The translations under genes were made by a program, and so were the position numbers. Shown one piece after another: positions 50,140-58,535 of a DNA stretch of 64,000 bases (the stretch's first letter is position 1; the number at the start of each line of letters is the position of its first letter). This stretch comes from Streptomyces sp. LaPpAH-108 (GTDB taxonomy: Bacteria > Actinomycetota > Actinomycetes > Streptomycetales > Streptomycetaceae), in NCBI RefSeq assembly GCF_000373625.1, contig NZ_KB891994.1, forward strand, positions 682,001-746,000, read 5' to 3'. The notes beneath the pieces are model-generated. The model ran no database searches. It was not told where the DNA came from and saw only the letters and a list, made by a program, of their open reading frames with translations.

Positions 50140-50688
50140 GTGCACGTGTCTGTCTCTCCCGTGTCCTCTTCCCCCCTCCCGTCCCCGGCCGCTGCGGCCC
50201 CCACGCAGACGGAACTGCTCGACTTCGTGCGGCGTACGGCCGCCGACGCGGAGCTGATCGCCTCGCTCCCGCTCGATCCCGAGGGCCGCACCTGGGTCCG
50301 GCTGACGGGGCCCGGCGGCAGCGAGGCGTGGCTGATCGGCTGGCCGCCCGGCACCGGCACCGGCTGGCACGACCACGCCGACTCCGTCGGCGCCTTCCTC
50401 ACCGCCTCGGGCGAGCTGAAGGAGAACGCGCTGGCCGCCCGGCTCCCCACCGACGGCTGGCGGACCCTCGAACTCACCGACGGCGTCGACCGGGAACGCC
50501 GGCTGGCGGCCGGACAGGGCCGCGCCTTCGGCCGCCATCATGTGCACGAGGTGCTCAACGAGTCCCCCGACCGGCACGCCGTATCCGTCCACGCCTACTA
50601 CCCGCCGCTGCCGCGCATCCGCCGCTACAGTCGCAGCGGTCAGGTACTGCGTCTGGAGCAGGTGGAACTCCCGGAGGACTGGCAGTGA
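50140..50688 (+). CDS. Cysteine dioxygenase family protein
   Basis: Oxidises cysteine to cysteine sulfinate with O2 and iron. 182 residues from GTG 50140 (CAGGA 4-8 bp upstream). Cupin with the first metal pair in GWHDHADSVGAF (H77, H79) and the third His in GRHHVHEVLNESPD (H134 or H136). SVHAYYPPLPRIRRY near the C-terminus contains the conserved Tyr region. A Ser/Pro/Ala-rich head of ~20 residues is non-conserved. Stop overlaps the rhodanese start as GTGA, so the two are co-translated. Confidence 0.9.
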   Translation: MHVSVSPVSSSPLPSPAAAAPTQTELLDFVRRTAADAELIASLPLDPEGRTWVRLTGPGGSEAWLIGWPPGTGTGWHDHADSVGAFLTASGELKENALAARLPTDGWRTLELTDGVDRERRLAAGQGRAFGRHHVHEVLNESPDRHAVSVHAYYPPLPRIRRYSRSGQVLRLEQVELPEDWQ

Positions 50689-51116
50689 GCGACAGCCGCC
50701 CGGGCGAGGGCGAACGGCCCCTCGGCATCGACGCGTTGCTGGAGCGGGTGCGCGACGGCTACCGGCGCGTGGAGGCCCGCGAGGCGTACGAGGCGGCGCG
50801 CGCGGGTGACGGCCTGCTGGTCGACATCCGGTACGCGGCGCTGCGCGAGCGGGACGGGCTGGTCCCGGGCGCCCTCGTCATCGAGCGCAACGAACTGGAG
50901 TGGCGGCTCGATCCGCAGGGCAGTCATCGTGTCCCCGAGGCCACCGGCCATGACGTACGCGTGCTGGTCCTCTGCAACGAGGGCTACGCCTCCAGCCTGG
51001 CCGCCGTCTCCCTGCACCAGCTCGGGCTGCGCCGGGCGACGGACGTGGTGGGCGGCTTCCAGGCGTGGCGTGCGGCGGGGCTGCCGGTGGAGCCGGTGAA
51101 CGGCGTCCGTCAGTAG
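50685..51116 (+). CDS. Rhodanese-like sulfurtransferase
   Basis: 143 residues from GTG 50685, overlapping the dioxygenase stop by 4 bp, with CCGGAGGA just upstream. Single rhodanese domain: REAYEAARAGDGLLVDIRY, GALVIERNELEWRLDP and active loop VLVLCNEGYASSLAAVSL with catalytic Cys97. Ends GGFQAWRAAGLPVEPV, the usual rhodanese C-terminus. With cysteine dioxygenase it suggests handling of sulfur or sulfite released from cysteine. Its 3' end overlaps recX (opposite strand) by 7 bp. Confidence 0.92.
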   Translation: MSDSRPGEGERPLGIDALLERVRDGYRRVEAREAYEAARAGDGLLVDIRYAALRERDGLVPGALVIERNELEWRLDPQGSHRVPEATGHDVRVLVLCNEGYASSLAAVSLHQLGLRRATDVVGGFQAWRAAGLPVEPVNGVRQ

Positions 51117-52015
51117 CCCTCGCCCTCCAGGAACTCCGTGTCCTCCCCCTCCTCCTCCAGGGCCTGGCGGACGACACGGAGGGCCATGCCCTCGGGGTAG
51201 CCCTTGCGGGCGAGCATCCCGGCCAGGCGGCGGAGCCGCTTGTCGCGGTCCAGGCCCCGGGTCGCCCGCAGCTTGCGGTCCACCAGCTCGCGGGCGGTCG
51301 CCTCCTCCTGTTCGGAGTCGAGCTGTCCCACGGCCTCGTCGATCAGCGCCGAGTCGACGCCCTTGGTACGCAGTTCACGGGCGAGAGCGCGGCGGGCGAG
51401 CCCCCGGCCGTGGTGCCGTGACTCCACCCAGGCGTCCGCGAAGGCGCTGTCGTTGATCAGTCCGACCTCCTCGAACCGCGACAGCACCTCCTCGGCCACC
51501 TCGTCGGGGATCTCCCGCTTGCGCAGGGCGTCCGCGAGCTGCTTGCGGGTGCGCGGCGTACCGGTGAGCAGGCGCAGACAGATGTTCCGCGCCCGCTCGG
51601 CCGGATCCGCCGCCGAGGGCTCCCCCCGCTCGGCCCTCGACGAGGAGAGGGAGCCCTCGGTCTCACCGCCCGGATCCCCGAAGCGGCGCCTTCGGCCACG
51701 CCCTCTGGCGGGACCGCGGCGGCCGTCGGCGGGTTCCGGGCCGTCCTGGCCGGGCCGGTCGTACGACGCGTCGCCGTACCCGCCGCGTCCGCCGTACCCG
51801 TCGTCCTCATGGCCCCCGTGACCATGAGTCCCGTACTCCCCGTGACCCCCGTGGTCGTGGTCACCCGTCCCGTGACCACGGCCTCCGTACATCTCGTCCC
51901 CGTATCCCAGGTCGTCACCGGCCGTGGCGGAGGCGGAGTCGCCCCCGATGCCCCTCCCCCGTGGGGCACCGGGGGAGGCGTACTCGTGCTCGGCCCAGTC
52001 GGTTCGGCGTGTCAT
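51110..52015 (-). CDS. recX: Regulatory protein RecX with Gly/His/Tyr-rich N-terminal extension
   Basis: 301 residues from ATG 52015, 3 bp after the recA stop, so coupled to recA. The RecX core is C-terminal (~137-301): NICLRLLTGTPRTRKQLADA, VLSRFEEVGLINDSAFADAW, HGRGLARRALARELRTKGVD and MLARKGYPEGMALRVV. It modulates RecA filaments. The first ~135 residues are low-complexity: repeated GYG/GHG/HDHG elements followed by an Arg-rich block (RGPARGRGRRRR). That extension is much longer than in well-studied RecX proteins and looks disordered; its His content could bind metal. Confidence 0.95.
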   Translation of the reverse strand: MTRRTDWAEHEYASPGAPRGRGIGGDSASATAGDDLGYGDEMYGGRGHGTGDHDHGGHGEYGTHGHGGHEDDGYGGRGGYGDASYDRPGQDGPEPADGRRGPARGRGRRRRFGDPGGETEGSLSSSRAERGEPSAADPAERARNICLRLLTGTPRTRKQLADALRKREIPDEVAEEVLSRFEEVGLINDSAFADAWVESRHHGRGLARRALARELRTKGVDSALIDEAVGQLDSEQEEATARELVDRKLRATRGLDRDKRLRRLAGMLARKGYPEGMALRVVRQALEEEGEDTEFLEGEGY

Positions 52016-52018
52016 GGG

Positions 52019-53134
52019 TCAGCTCTTGGCTGCGGCGGCCTTGGGCTTGGTGGCCTTGGTCGCCGGGGCCGCCTTGGTGTCGGGGGCGGCGGGGGTGACC
52101 GCCGCGTCCGCGCCGGGCTCGGCCGCGGGCTCCTGGGGACGGACGCCGACGCCCAGCTTCTCCTTGATCTTCTTCTCGATCTCGTTGGCCAGGTCGGGGT
52201 TGTCCTTGAGGAAGTTGCGCGCGTTCTCCTTGCCCTGGCCGAGCTGGTCGCCCTCGTACGTGTACCAGGCACCGGCCTTGCGGACGAAGCCGTGCTCCAC
52301 GCCCATGTCGATCAGACCGCCCTCGCGGCTGATGCCCTGGCCGTAGAGGATGTCGAACTCGGCCTGCTTGAAGGGCGGCGCGACCTTGTTCTTGACGACC
52401 TTGCAGCGGGTGCGGTTGCCGACCGCCTCCGTGCCGTCCTTCAGGGTCTCGATGCGGCGGATGTCGATACGCACCGAGGCGTAGAACTTCAGCGCGCGGC
52501 CACCGGTCGTGGTCTCCGGCGAGCCGAACATGACGCCGATCTTCTCGCGGAGCTGGTTGATGAAGATCGCGGTGGTCTTGGACTGGTTGAGCGCGCTGGT
52601 GATCTTCCGGAGCGCCTGGCTCATCAGACGGGCCTGGAGACCGACGTGGCTGTCACCCATCTCGCCCTCGATCTCCGCGCGCGGGACGAGCGCGGCGACG
52701 GAGTCGATGACGATGAGGTCGAGCGCGCCGGAGCGGACCAGCATGTCCACGATCTCGAGCGCCTGCTCGCCGTTGTCGGGCTGGGAGAGGATCAGGTTGT
52801 CGATGTCGACGCCGAGCTTCTTCGCGTACTCGGGGTCGAGGGCGTGCTCCGCGTCCACGAAGGCGACCTGGCCGCCGGCCTTCTGGGCGTTGGCCACGGC
52901 GTGCAGGGTCAGGGTCGTCTTGCCGGAGGACTCGGGGCCGTAGATCTCCACGACACGGCCGCGCGGCAGGCCGCCGACGCCGAGGGCGACATCGAGAGCG
53001 GTCGACCCGGTGGGGATGACCTCGATGGGCTCCATCGACCGCTCGCCCATGCGCATGACAGCGCCCTTGCCGAATTGCCGTTCAATCTGTGCGAGCGCGG
53101 CGTCGAGCGCCTTCTCGCGGTCGGTTCCTGCCAT
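52019..53134 (-). CDS. recA: Recombinase RecA
   Basis: Strand exchange, and co-protease for LexA. 371 residues from ATG 53134; an upstream in-frame stretch is untranslated leader. Walker A YGPESSGKTTLTLHAVANAQ, the MAW-type LGVDIDNLILSQPDNGEQAL, loop L1/L2 region (VPRAEIEGEMGDSHVGLQAR, SKTTAIFINQLREKIGVMFG) and the C-terminal KNKVAPPFKQAEFDILYGQG are intact. The C-terminal ~40 residues are an Ala/Pro/Lys-rich tail (APDTKAAPATKATKPKAAA), characteristic of Streptomyces RecA. Heads recA-recX. Confidence 0.98.
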   Translation of the reverse strand: MAGTDREKALDAALAQIERQFGKGAVMRMGERSMEPIEVIPTGSTALDVALGVGGLPRGRVVEIYGPESSGKTTLTLHAVANAQKAGGQVAFVDAEHALDPEYAKKLGVDIDNLILSQPDNGEQALEIVDMLVRSGALDLIVIDSVAALVPRAEIEGEMGDSHVGLQARLMSQALRKITSALNQSKTTAIFINQLREKIGVMFGSPETTTGGRALKFYASVRIDIRRIETLKDGTEAVGNRTRCKVVKNKVAPPFKQAEFDILYGQGISREGGLIDMGVEHGFVRKAGAWYTYEGDQLGQGKENARNFLKDNPDLANEIEKKIKEKLGVGVRPQEPAAEPGADAAVTPAAPDTKAAPATKATKPKAAAAKS

Positions 53135-53294
53135 GGGTTCCACCCGGTTTGCTTGAGTCGATCGCTTCACGTCCAAGACGCTAACGCCTGCCACTGACAA
53201 TGCGCCCCGACGTCGGTCCGGCCTGTGGATAACTGGGGGATGTTTCTACCCGAACCACCATGAAACACCCGCCAGAAGCCTCGCCCGAGCCTCC

Positions 53295-53324
53295 ATCAGA
53301 ATGGATGTTCGATTTCCGTGTCAA
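53295..53324 (-). promoter_or_regulatory. recA promoter with atypical SOS box
   Basis: On the minus strand: TTGACA (53319-53324), 18 bp spacer, TCTGAT (53295-53300). Between them lies GAACATCCATTC (53299-53310), a known Streptomyces recA SOS-like motif in which the right half differs from the GTTCG consensus. Transcription would start near 53288, giving a ~150 nt leader. A TTATCCACA 9-mer (53224-53232) falls within that leader. Confidence 0.85.
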
Positions 53325-53378
53325 GCGACTCCCGGGATGAGAGCCGTGTCGCCGAGCGGCCCCGGGTGCGCCCCCTCG

Positions 53379-53678
53379 CTAGGCCCGAAAACGCGCGGTC
53401 CGGCCCGAGACACGGAGCAGGAAGTCCGTCACCGGAACCCCGCCGTCACCGGGGACCAGCACGAACCCTGCCTCGTGGATCAGCTCGTCGGCGGCCAGGG
53501 CGGCGTCCTCGTCGGCACGCTCCCAGGCGTCCTCCGCCGCCTCGAACAGCGGCCGGGCGGTCTCCCAGGCGGGCCCGGGCCGGAAGAGGCAGTCGGTCCA
53601 GAACATGTCGGCGCCTTCGCGCGTCAGCGTTCCGACGAGCGCGTCCCCCCGCTTGAGCTGCCAGCTTCCGGCGGTCAT
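53379..53678 (-). CDS. Small conserved hypothetical protein (99 aa)
   Basis: ATG 53678, overlapping the thioesterase stop as ATGA, so translationally coupled to it. MTAGSWQLKRGDALVGTLTR starts an N-terminal beta-rich segment, and RPLFEAAEDAWERADEDAAL then ADELIHEAGFVLVPGD an acidic helical middle. No known domain, signal peptide or membrane helix. Its position after the thioesterase gene suggests a related role. Confidence 0.75.
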   Translation of the reverse strand: MTAGSWQLKRGDALVGTLTREGADMFWTDCLFRPGPAWETARPLFEAAEDAWERADEDAALAADELIHEAGFVLVPGDGGVPVTDFLLRVSGRTARFRA

Positions 53679-54466
53679 GACGTCCCCGTCCGCCGGACCG
53701 TCAGCATCTGCTGTGCCTGGCCGACCGGTCCGTGGAGGTCGTGCAGGACCGTGCTGGTCACGCCCTGGCCCGTGGGGCCGAAGACCACCGAGGTGTCGAG
53801 ACCGGTCCAGGGGCCCTCGGGGCGGCGGTGGAGGTGGAGGGTCAGGTCGACGTTGGGGAACATCCACTCGGTGGGCGGCTGACGGACCGCGATGCCGTTG
53901 GCGGTGTCCACGAGGGCCACGTAGGAGGCGAGCGGGCTCGCGGGCTGTCCGGCGACGAGGTCGAGTCCGCTGGTGACCCAGACGGTCGCGCGTCCGGGAC
54001 GCGGGGGTGCGACCGGGCGCACGTCGAGGGAGGCGATGTAGCCGCCCGGCCAGAGGGAGGCCATCGGCCAGGACGCGAGCGCGTCCGGCGGGGTGAGCGG
54101 TTCGGGCGCGCCCCCGGCCACCGCCGCCGTGTCACCGGCCGCGAGGAACCACACGCGGCCACGCACCACCGGGCGCCCCGCGATGAGCACGACGGCCTCC
54201 ACCAGCTCGATGGTGCGGCCGGGCCGGACGACCTCCACCCTGATCTCGCACTCGTCCAGGGCGAGGCGCCCCAGGATGTCGAAGCTGATCCGCGACGGCA
54301 CCAGACCCCTGTCCGGCCGCCCGGCCAGCTGGCGGTCGATGGCGTGGACGATGAGGCCGCCCAGCGGGCTGAAGTGCTGTTCGTCGGTGTCCCAGGCGCC
54401 ACCGGCGTGCGGGGTGGGCTTGTAGCGGTGCTCGTCGATGGGCTCGTAGTAGCTGCCGGTGCTCAC
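53675..54466 (-). CDS. Acyl-CoA thioesterase family protein (double hotdog)
   Basis: 263 residues from GTG 54466, chosen because AGGTGAG lies ~8 bp upstream; GTG 54478 is the alternative. STGSYYEPIDEHRYKPTPHA, HFSPLGGLIVHAIDRQL, RISFDILGRLALDECEIRVE, VRPGRTIELVEAVVL and the C-terminal PNVDLTLHLHRRPEGPWTGL, TSVVFGPTGQGVTSTVLHDL fit a TesB-like double-hotdog thioesterase. Likely hydrolyses an acyl-CoA; substrate unknown. First gene of a two-gene unit with the 99-residue protein. Confidence 0.88.
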   Translation of the reverse strand: MSTGSYYEPIDEHRYKPTPHAGGAWDTDEQHFSPLGGLIVHAIDRQLAGRPDRGLVPSRISFDILGRLALDECEIRVEVVRPGRTIELVEAVVLIAGRPVVRGRVWFLAAGDTAAVAGGAPEPLTPPDALASWPMASLWPGGYIASLDVRPVAPPRPGRATVWVTSGLDLVAGQPASPLASYVALVDTANGIAVRQPPTEWMFPNVDLTLHLHRRPEGPWTGLDTSVVFGPTGQGVTSTVLHDLHGPVGQAQQMLTVRRTGTS

Positions 54467-54626
54467 GAAGACACTCACCTCTCGGCCGAACGGATCGGGC
54501 AGGGCCAGCGTGCCAGTACGGGATCTTGGAGCGGCACGCGGGCCCCCGCCCCTGCTTCCGCCGTCGTACGGCAGGTGCCTCCGGCCGTACGACGACCGCG
54601 CCGGGCGCCGCCGGAACGCTGGGCGC

Positions 54627-55394
54627 ATGAAGAATCCACGCGCCGTCCGGCGTGCCGTAGGGCGTGCCGTAGAACGCCTCTGTCATGCGACCGGGCTGCT
54701 GCTCATGCTCTCCGGTCTCGCCCACCTGGTGGTGTTCGCGGTCGACGGCGGCCCCTGGGACGGGCCGGTCTCCTGGCGCAAGCCGGTCACGTTCGGGCTG
54801 TCCTTCGGGGTGACGCTCATGGCGGTCGTCTGGGTCACGTCGTACGTGCGGCTCGGCGCGCGCACGCGCGTGGTGCTGCTCGCCGTCTTCGCCGCCGACT
54901 GTGTGGTGGAGGTCGGCGGGATCACGCTCCAGGCGTGGCGGCGGGTGCCCTCGCATCTGAACATGGAGACGCCGTTCGACACGGGCGTCTCCATGATGCT
55001 CGCGGTCGGGGGCGGCGTCCTGGTCGTGGTGCTCACCGTCTTCGCCGTCGCGTCCTTCCGGCACCGGCCCGACGGGCCCGCGGGGATGGCGCTCGCGGTG
55101 CGCTCCGGGTTCGCGATCCTGCTGGTGGCGCTGGCCTCGGGCGCGGCCATGATCGCGCGCGGGGTCGTCCTCACCCGTACCGGCCACCAGGAGGGCGCCT
55201 ACCACTCGACGGCGCCGCTCAAGCCGCTGCACGGGGTGAGCCTGCACGCCGTCCTGGTCCTGCCGCTGCTGGCGTGGCTGCTGTCCCGCACCTCCGCGAG
55301 CGCGCGGACCCGGTGGCGGACCGTGGCGGCGGCCACCGGCTGCTACGCGGTGGCGGTCGCGGGGGCCGTGGTGTGGGCCGTGCTGGCGTACTGA
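54627..55394 (+). CDS. Polytopic membrane protein of unknown function
   Basis: 255 residues from ATG 54627. About seven hydrophobic segments, starting LLLMLSGLAHLVVFAVDG, then PVTFGLSFGVTLMAVVWVTS, VVLLAVFAADCVVEVGGITL and further helices to the C-terminal TGCYAVAVAGAVVWAVLAY. Conserved-looking loops include GPVSWRKPVTFG, WRRVPSHLNMETPFDTG and RTGHQEGAYHSTAPLKPLHG, with His and Trp that might bind a cofactor. I do not recognise the family. Divergent from the thioesterase gene, convergent with the AI-2E exporter. Confidence 0.8.
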   Translation: MKNPRAVRRAVGRAVERLCHATGLLLMLSGLAHLVVFAVDGGPWDGPVSWRKPVTFGLSFGVTLMAVVWVTSYVRLGARTRVVLLAVFAADCVVEVGGITLQAWRRVPSHLNMETPFDTGVSMMLAVGGGVLVVVLTVFAVASFRHRPDGPAGMALAVRSGFAILLVALASGAAMIARGVVLTRTGHQEGAYHSTAPLKPLHGVSLHAVLVLPLLAWLLSRTSASARTRWRTVAAATGCYAVAVAGAVVWAVLAY

Positions 55395-55419
55395 GACGGC
55401 CCGGCCGTGCCCGTCCGCG

Positions 55420-56682
55420 TCAGGAGGACGGCGCCTCCTCCTCCGTGCGCCGCTCGCGTGCCCACAGCATCCGGGGAAGCATTCCGGGCCGGTTCGCCCG
55501 CAGGCGGTGTCCCTGGACGCGCGGGTCGTCCGTGACCTTGTAGCGCTTCACGTACGCGCCGAGGAACGCCTGGAGCGTGGCGACCGCCGGGATGGCGATC
55601 AGGGCGCCGACCGCGCCGAGCAGGGCCGTGCCCGCGATGACCGAGCCGAAGGCGACCGCCGGGTGGATGTCGACGGTCTTGGAGGTCAGCTTGGGCTGGA
55701 GCATGTAGTTCTCGAACTGCTGGTAGACCACGACGAAGACCAGCACCCAGACCGCGTACCAGGGCGCCACGGTGAACGCGATCAGCATCGGCAGCGCACC
55801 CGCGAGATAAGTGCCGATGGTCGGGATGAACTGCGAGACCAGGCCCACCCAGACACCGAGCACGGGCGCGTACGGCACGCCGAGGGCCTGGAGCAGGACG
55901 TAGTGCGCGACGCCGGAGATGAGCGCCATGAGGCCGCGCGAATAGATGTAGCCGCCGGTCTTGTCGACGGCGATCTCCCAGGCGCGCAGCACCTCGGCCT
56001 GGCGCGCGGGCGGCAGGACCGAGCACAGGCCGCGCCGCAGCCGGGGTCCGTCGGCGGCGAAGTAGAACGAGAACAGCCCGACGGTCAGGAGCTGGAAGAG
56101 GCCGCCGAGCACCTGGGCGGACACGTCGAGGACACCGGCCGCGCTGTTCTGCGCGTACTTGCGCAGCCAGTCGGAGTGCAGCAGCCCCTCCTGCACGTCC
56201 ACGCGCTTGAGCTGTGTGTGGAAGGTCTGGTTGATCCAGTTGATCAATGAGTCCAGGTACTCCGGGAAACCCTCGATCATCTTGATGATCTGTCCGGCCA
56301 GCATCGAGCCGAGCAAGGTGACGAAGCCCGCCGTGACGACCGCGAGGCCGAGGAAGACCAGGAAGGTGGCGAGTCCCCGGCGCATCCCGCGCGCGGACAT
56401 CCGGCTGACGGCCGGTTCGATCGCGAGCGACAGGAAGAACGCGATCAGGATGTTGATCAGCAGTCCGGTGAGCTGGTGGAAGGCCCAGCTGCCGAACTGG
56501 AACGTGGCGATGAGCGCGAGCGCGAGCACCATGGCGCGCGGCAGCCAGCGCGGCATCCGCGCGGTGCGCAGGGTGGTGCCGTCGGCCGGCGCAACGGCGG
56601 GCGCCACCGGCTCGGCCGGGGGCGCCGCGGGCCCGGACGGGGATGCCGTGGGCCGGTCGTCGAGGTCGTCAGTAGGTGCCAC
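55420..56682 (-). CDS. AI-2E family transporter
   Basis: About 420 residues from GTG 56682 (GTG 56700 alternative; neither has a clear ribosome site). Pro/Ala-rich cytoplasmic head, then helices (WLPRAMVLALALIATFQFGS, LTGLLINILIAFFLSLAIEP) and the family core AVSRMSARGMRRGLATFLVF, GLVSQFIPTIGTYLAGALPM, VYQQFENYMLQPKLTSKTVD and GSVIAGTALLGAVGALIAIP. This is the PerM/AI-2E exporter family; members move autoinducer-2 or Na+/H+, and the cargo here is unknown. Charged C-terminus. Confidence 0.92.
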   Translation of the reverse strand: MAPTDDLDDRPTASPSGPAAPPAEPVAPAVAPADGTTLRTARMPRWLPRAMVLALALIATFQFGSWAFHQLTGLLINILIAFFLSLAIEPAVSRMSARGMRRGLATFLVFLGLAVVTAGFVTLLGSMLAGQIIKMIEGFPEYLDSLINWINQTFHTQLKRVDVQEGLLHSDWLRKYAQNSAAGVLDVSAQVLGGLFQLLTVGLFSFYFAADGPRLRRGLCSVLPPARQAEVLRAWEIAVDKTGGYIYSRGLMALISGVAHYVLLQALGVPYAPVLGVWVGLVSQFIPTIGTYLAGALPMLIAFTVAPWYAVWVLVFVVVYQQFENYMLQPKLTSKTVDIHPAVAFGSVIAGTALLGAVGALIAIPAVATLQAFLGAYVKRYKVTDDPRVQGHRLRANRPGMLPRMLWARERRTEEEAPSS

Positions 56683-56846
56683 GCGCCAAGTCTCGCCCAC
56701 GCCGCCGACAGCCGGTGCCGCTCGGGACCGGCTCGGCCTATGACCGTGGACACATACGCCGCCGGACGGCCCCCGCGGCCGGGCGATCCGTGTATTTCAG
56801 GGGTGTCTTTCGGCCGATGTGGCCGGCCATCACAGGCGCGCGGAAA

Positions 56847-57044
56847 TCAGTGCTTCTCGCTCGGCACGTCCATGACCGTACAGACCACTCGCCACACGTC
56901 CTTGGCGGCCCAGCCCGCGTCCAGTGCCTCGTTCACCGTGCGTCCACCCAGTTCGGACATGACGTGGTCCCGCGCGAACATCTCGGCGTACGACGCCGTG
57001 CCGAAGTGTTCCGCCATCCGCTGCCAGAAGACCGTCAACCGCAT
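56847..57044 (-). CDS. DUF3046 family protein
   Basis: 65 residues from ATG 57044 (MRLTVFWQRMAEHFGTASYA, ending KDVWRVVCTVMDVPSEKH). Matches the small actinobacterial DUF3046 family, normally encoded just upstream of recA. Here it still lies upstream of recA on the same strand but with about 3.7 kb and four genes between. Function unknown; WxxMxxxFG and DVWRxVC are its fixed features. Confidence 0.9.
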   Translation of the reverse strand: MRLTVFWQRMAEHFGTASYAEMFARDHVMSELGGRTVNEALDAGWAAKDVWRVVCTVMDVPSEKH

Positions 57045-57170
57045 GATGCCCGCTCCATACCCGCTATGACCTGCATGTTCCCCCACCTTCGCACCCCGGC
57101 ACGGCTACCCGCACCCGCGTCGGCGTGAAGCGGATGCGTGTACGCAGAATAAAGCGGGACGGACAGGAAT

Positions 57171-57213
57171 CGTGGTGGGCGGTTCCCCGCCGAACGGGGA
57201 ACCGCCCACCACG
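57171..57213. terminator. Strong hairpin terminator after the dienelactone-hydrolase-like gene
   Basis: Perfect 18 bp stem cgtggtgggcggttcccc (57171-57188) with its complement (57196-57213), 7 nt loop GCCGAAC. Starts 9 bp past the stop codon at 57222 of the minus-strand gene. The 126 bp between it and DUF3046 show nothing further. Confidence 0.85.
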
Positions 57214-57221
57214 AGTCTCGG

Positions 57222-58157
57222 TCAGAGGTGCTTCTTGTAGAACGGGATCAGGCGCTCCAGCGCCGCCGCGACGGGCTCGGGCTTGTCGTAGAGGTCGTAG
57301 TGCGACGCGCCTTCGACGACGACGAGTTCCTTGTCCTTGGAGGCGGCGCGGCCGTAGATCTCCATACCGGCGCGGTAGGAGCCGAAGGCGCCCGGCCGGT
57401 CGCCGATCACGACGCACATCGGCTGGGTGAGCAGCACCTCGGCGCGGTCGAAGGCGTCCCAGTTGGCCAGGGCGGCCTGGCGCGAGAAGCGGAAGCTGGT
57501 CGCACCGTGCGGCGCGATACCGCGGTCGGTCTTGTAGTACTCCGTGGCCTCGCACACGTCGATGTCGGTCACGCCGGCCTCCTTGGCCGCGTCCATCGAC
57601 GGGGGCAGGAGGTCGTTGACCACGCCGTCCGCCCCGCGCGCCTCGGCGGTGCGCTGCGCGGCGATGGCTTCCAGCGCCGCCAGCGGGTCGTAGTTGACGA
57701 AGCCCTCGCGCATCAGGCGGCCGACGTTGCCCGCGACGACGGTGCCGAGCGCCTTGATCCGGCGCTCCGTCATCGTGGCGTTGACGGCGTACCCGCCTCC
57801 GCCGCAGATGCCGAGGACACCGATGCGGTTCTCGTCCACGTACGGCTGCGTGACCAGGTAGTCGATCACGTAGCTGAAGTCGCCCACGCGGAAGGCCGGG
57901 TCCTCGGTGAAGCGCGGTTCGCCACCGCTGGCGCCCTGGAAGCTGGCGTCGAACGCGATCGCCACGAAGCCCTGCTCGGCCAGCGCCGTGGCGTACACGT
58001 TGCCCGAGGTCTGCTCCTTGCAGCTGCCGGTCGGGTGCGCGCTGATGATCACGGGGTACTTCTGCTTCGCGTCGAATCCCGGCGGGAAGTAGATGTCCGC
58101 CGCGATGTCCCAGGCCAACGCCTTGATCTGCACGGACTTGACGTTCTCATTGGCCAT
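57222..58157 (-). CDS. Alpha/beta hydrolase with Cys nucleophile (dienelactone-hydrolase-like)
   Basis: 311 residues from ATG 58157 (GAGGAGAGAGCC upstream). ADIYFPPGFDAKQKYPVIIS, oxyanion region HPTGSCKEQTSG, nucleophile elbow VLGICGGGGYAVNA with Cys where most family members have Ser, and the catalytic His in VEGASHYDLYDKPEPV. The G-x-C-G-G elbow is as in dienelactone hydrolases and YcjY-type proteins. No signal peptide. Substrate unknown. Monocistronic, closed by an 18 bp hairpin. Confidence 0.88.
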   Translation of the reverse strand: MANENVKSVQIKALAWDIAADIYFPPGFDAKQKYPVIISAHPTGSCKEQTSGNVYATALAEQGFVAIAFDASFQGASGGEPRFTEDPAFRVGDFSYVIDYLVTQPYVDENRIGVLGICGGGGYAVNATMTERRIKALGTVVAGNVGRLMREGFVNYDPLAALEAIAAQRTAEARGADGVVNDLLPPSMDAAKEAGVTDIDVCEATEYYKTDRGIAPHGATSFRFSRQAALANWDAFDRAEVLLTQPMCVVIGDRPGAFGSYRAGMEIYGRAASKDKELVVVEGASHYDLYDKPEPVAAALERLIPFYKKHL

Positions 58158-58535
58158 GACGGCTCTCTCCTCAGGGAGTGGAACACTCCCGGTTCTCCAC
58201 GCCACCGAGCACTTCGCGAGGGTGAGCCGAAAAGCTTTCCGCCGAAGAGCGGGAAGGCGTGAATCATGGGAATCGAATTTCTGGCGGCCTGGACATTCGG
58301 CATGTTCCGTCGGCCACGAGAGAGAGATTCACATGCGCCGCAGGCCCTCACAATGGGACATCCTCAGCCCCCGACAGGGCTGTCCTGGGACAAAGTCGTC
58401 CCCCCACATCCGCACCACAGCCCGGTCCTCCGCCGCCGGAAGACCGTCAACCGCGCGACTCCAGTATCCCGCCCTCGGGGGTGCGCCTGTCCGGGACCGT
58501 CCACAAGGGCCGCGTCGCGCCCTACGGTCTGACCC
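58158..58535. other. Divergent intergenic region, 378 bp
   Basis: Between the hydrolase (minus) and the alpha-toroid gene (plus). The left part (58200-58340) is AT-richer than the surroundings. An 88-codon plus-strand frame from 58266 has a reasonable start (MGIEFLAAWTFGMF) but decays into Arg/Pro-rich sequence and lacks normal codon bias, so I do not call it. No clear promoter was assigned. Confidence 0.5.

Noticed and set aside
58266..58532. 88-codon plus-strand frame starting MGIEFLAAW
   Set aside because: Good first 15 residues but then Arg/Pro-rich, poor codon bias and no ribosome site; the downstream gene has its own start.
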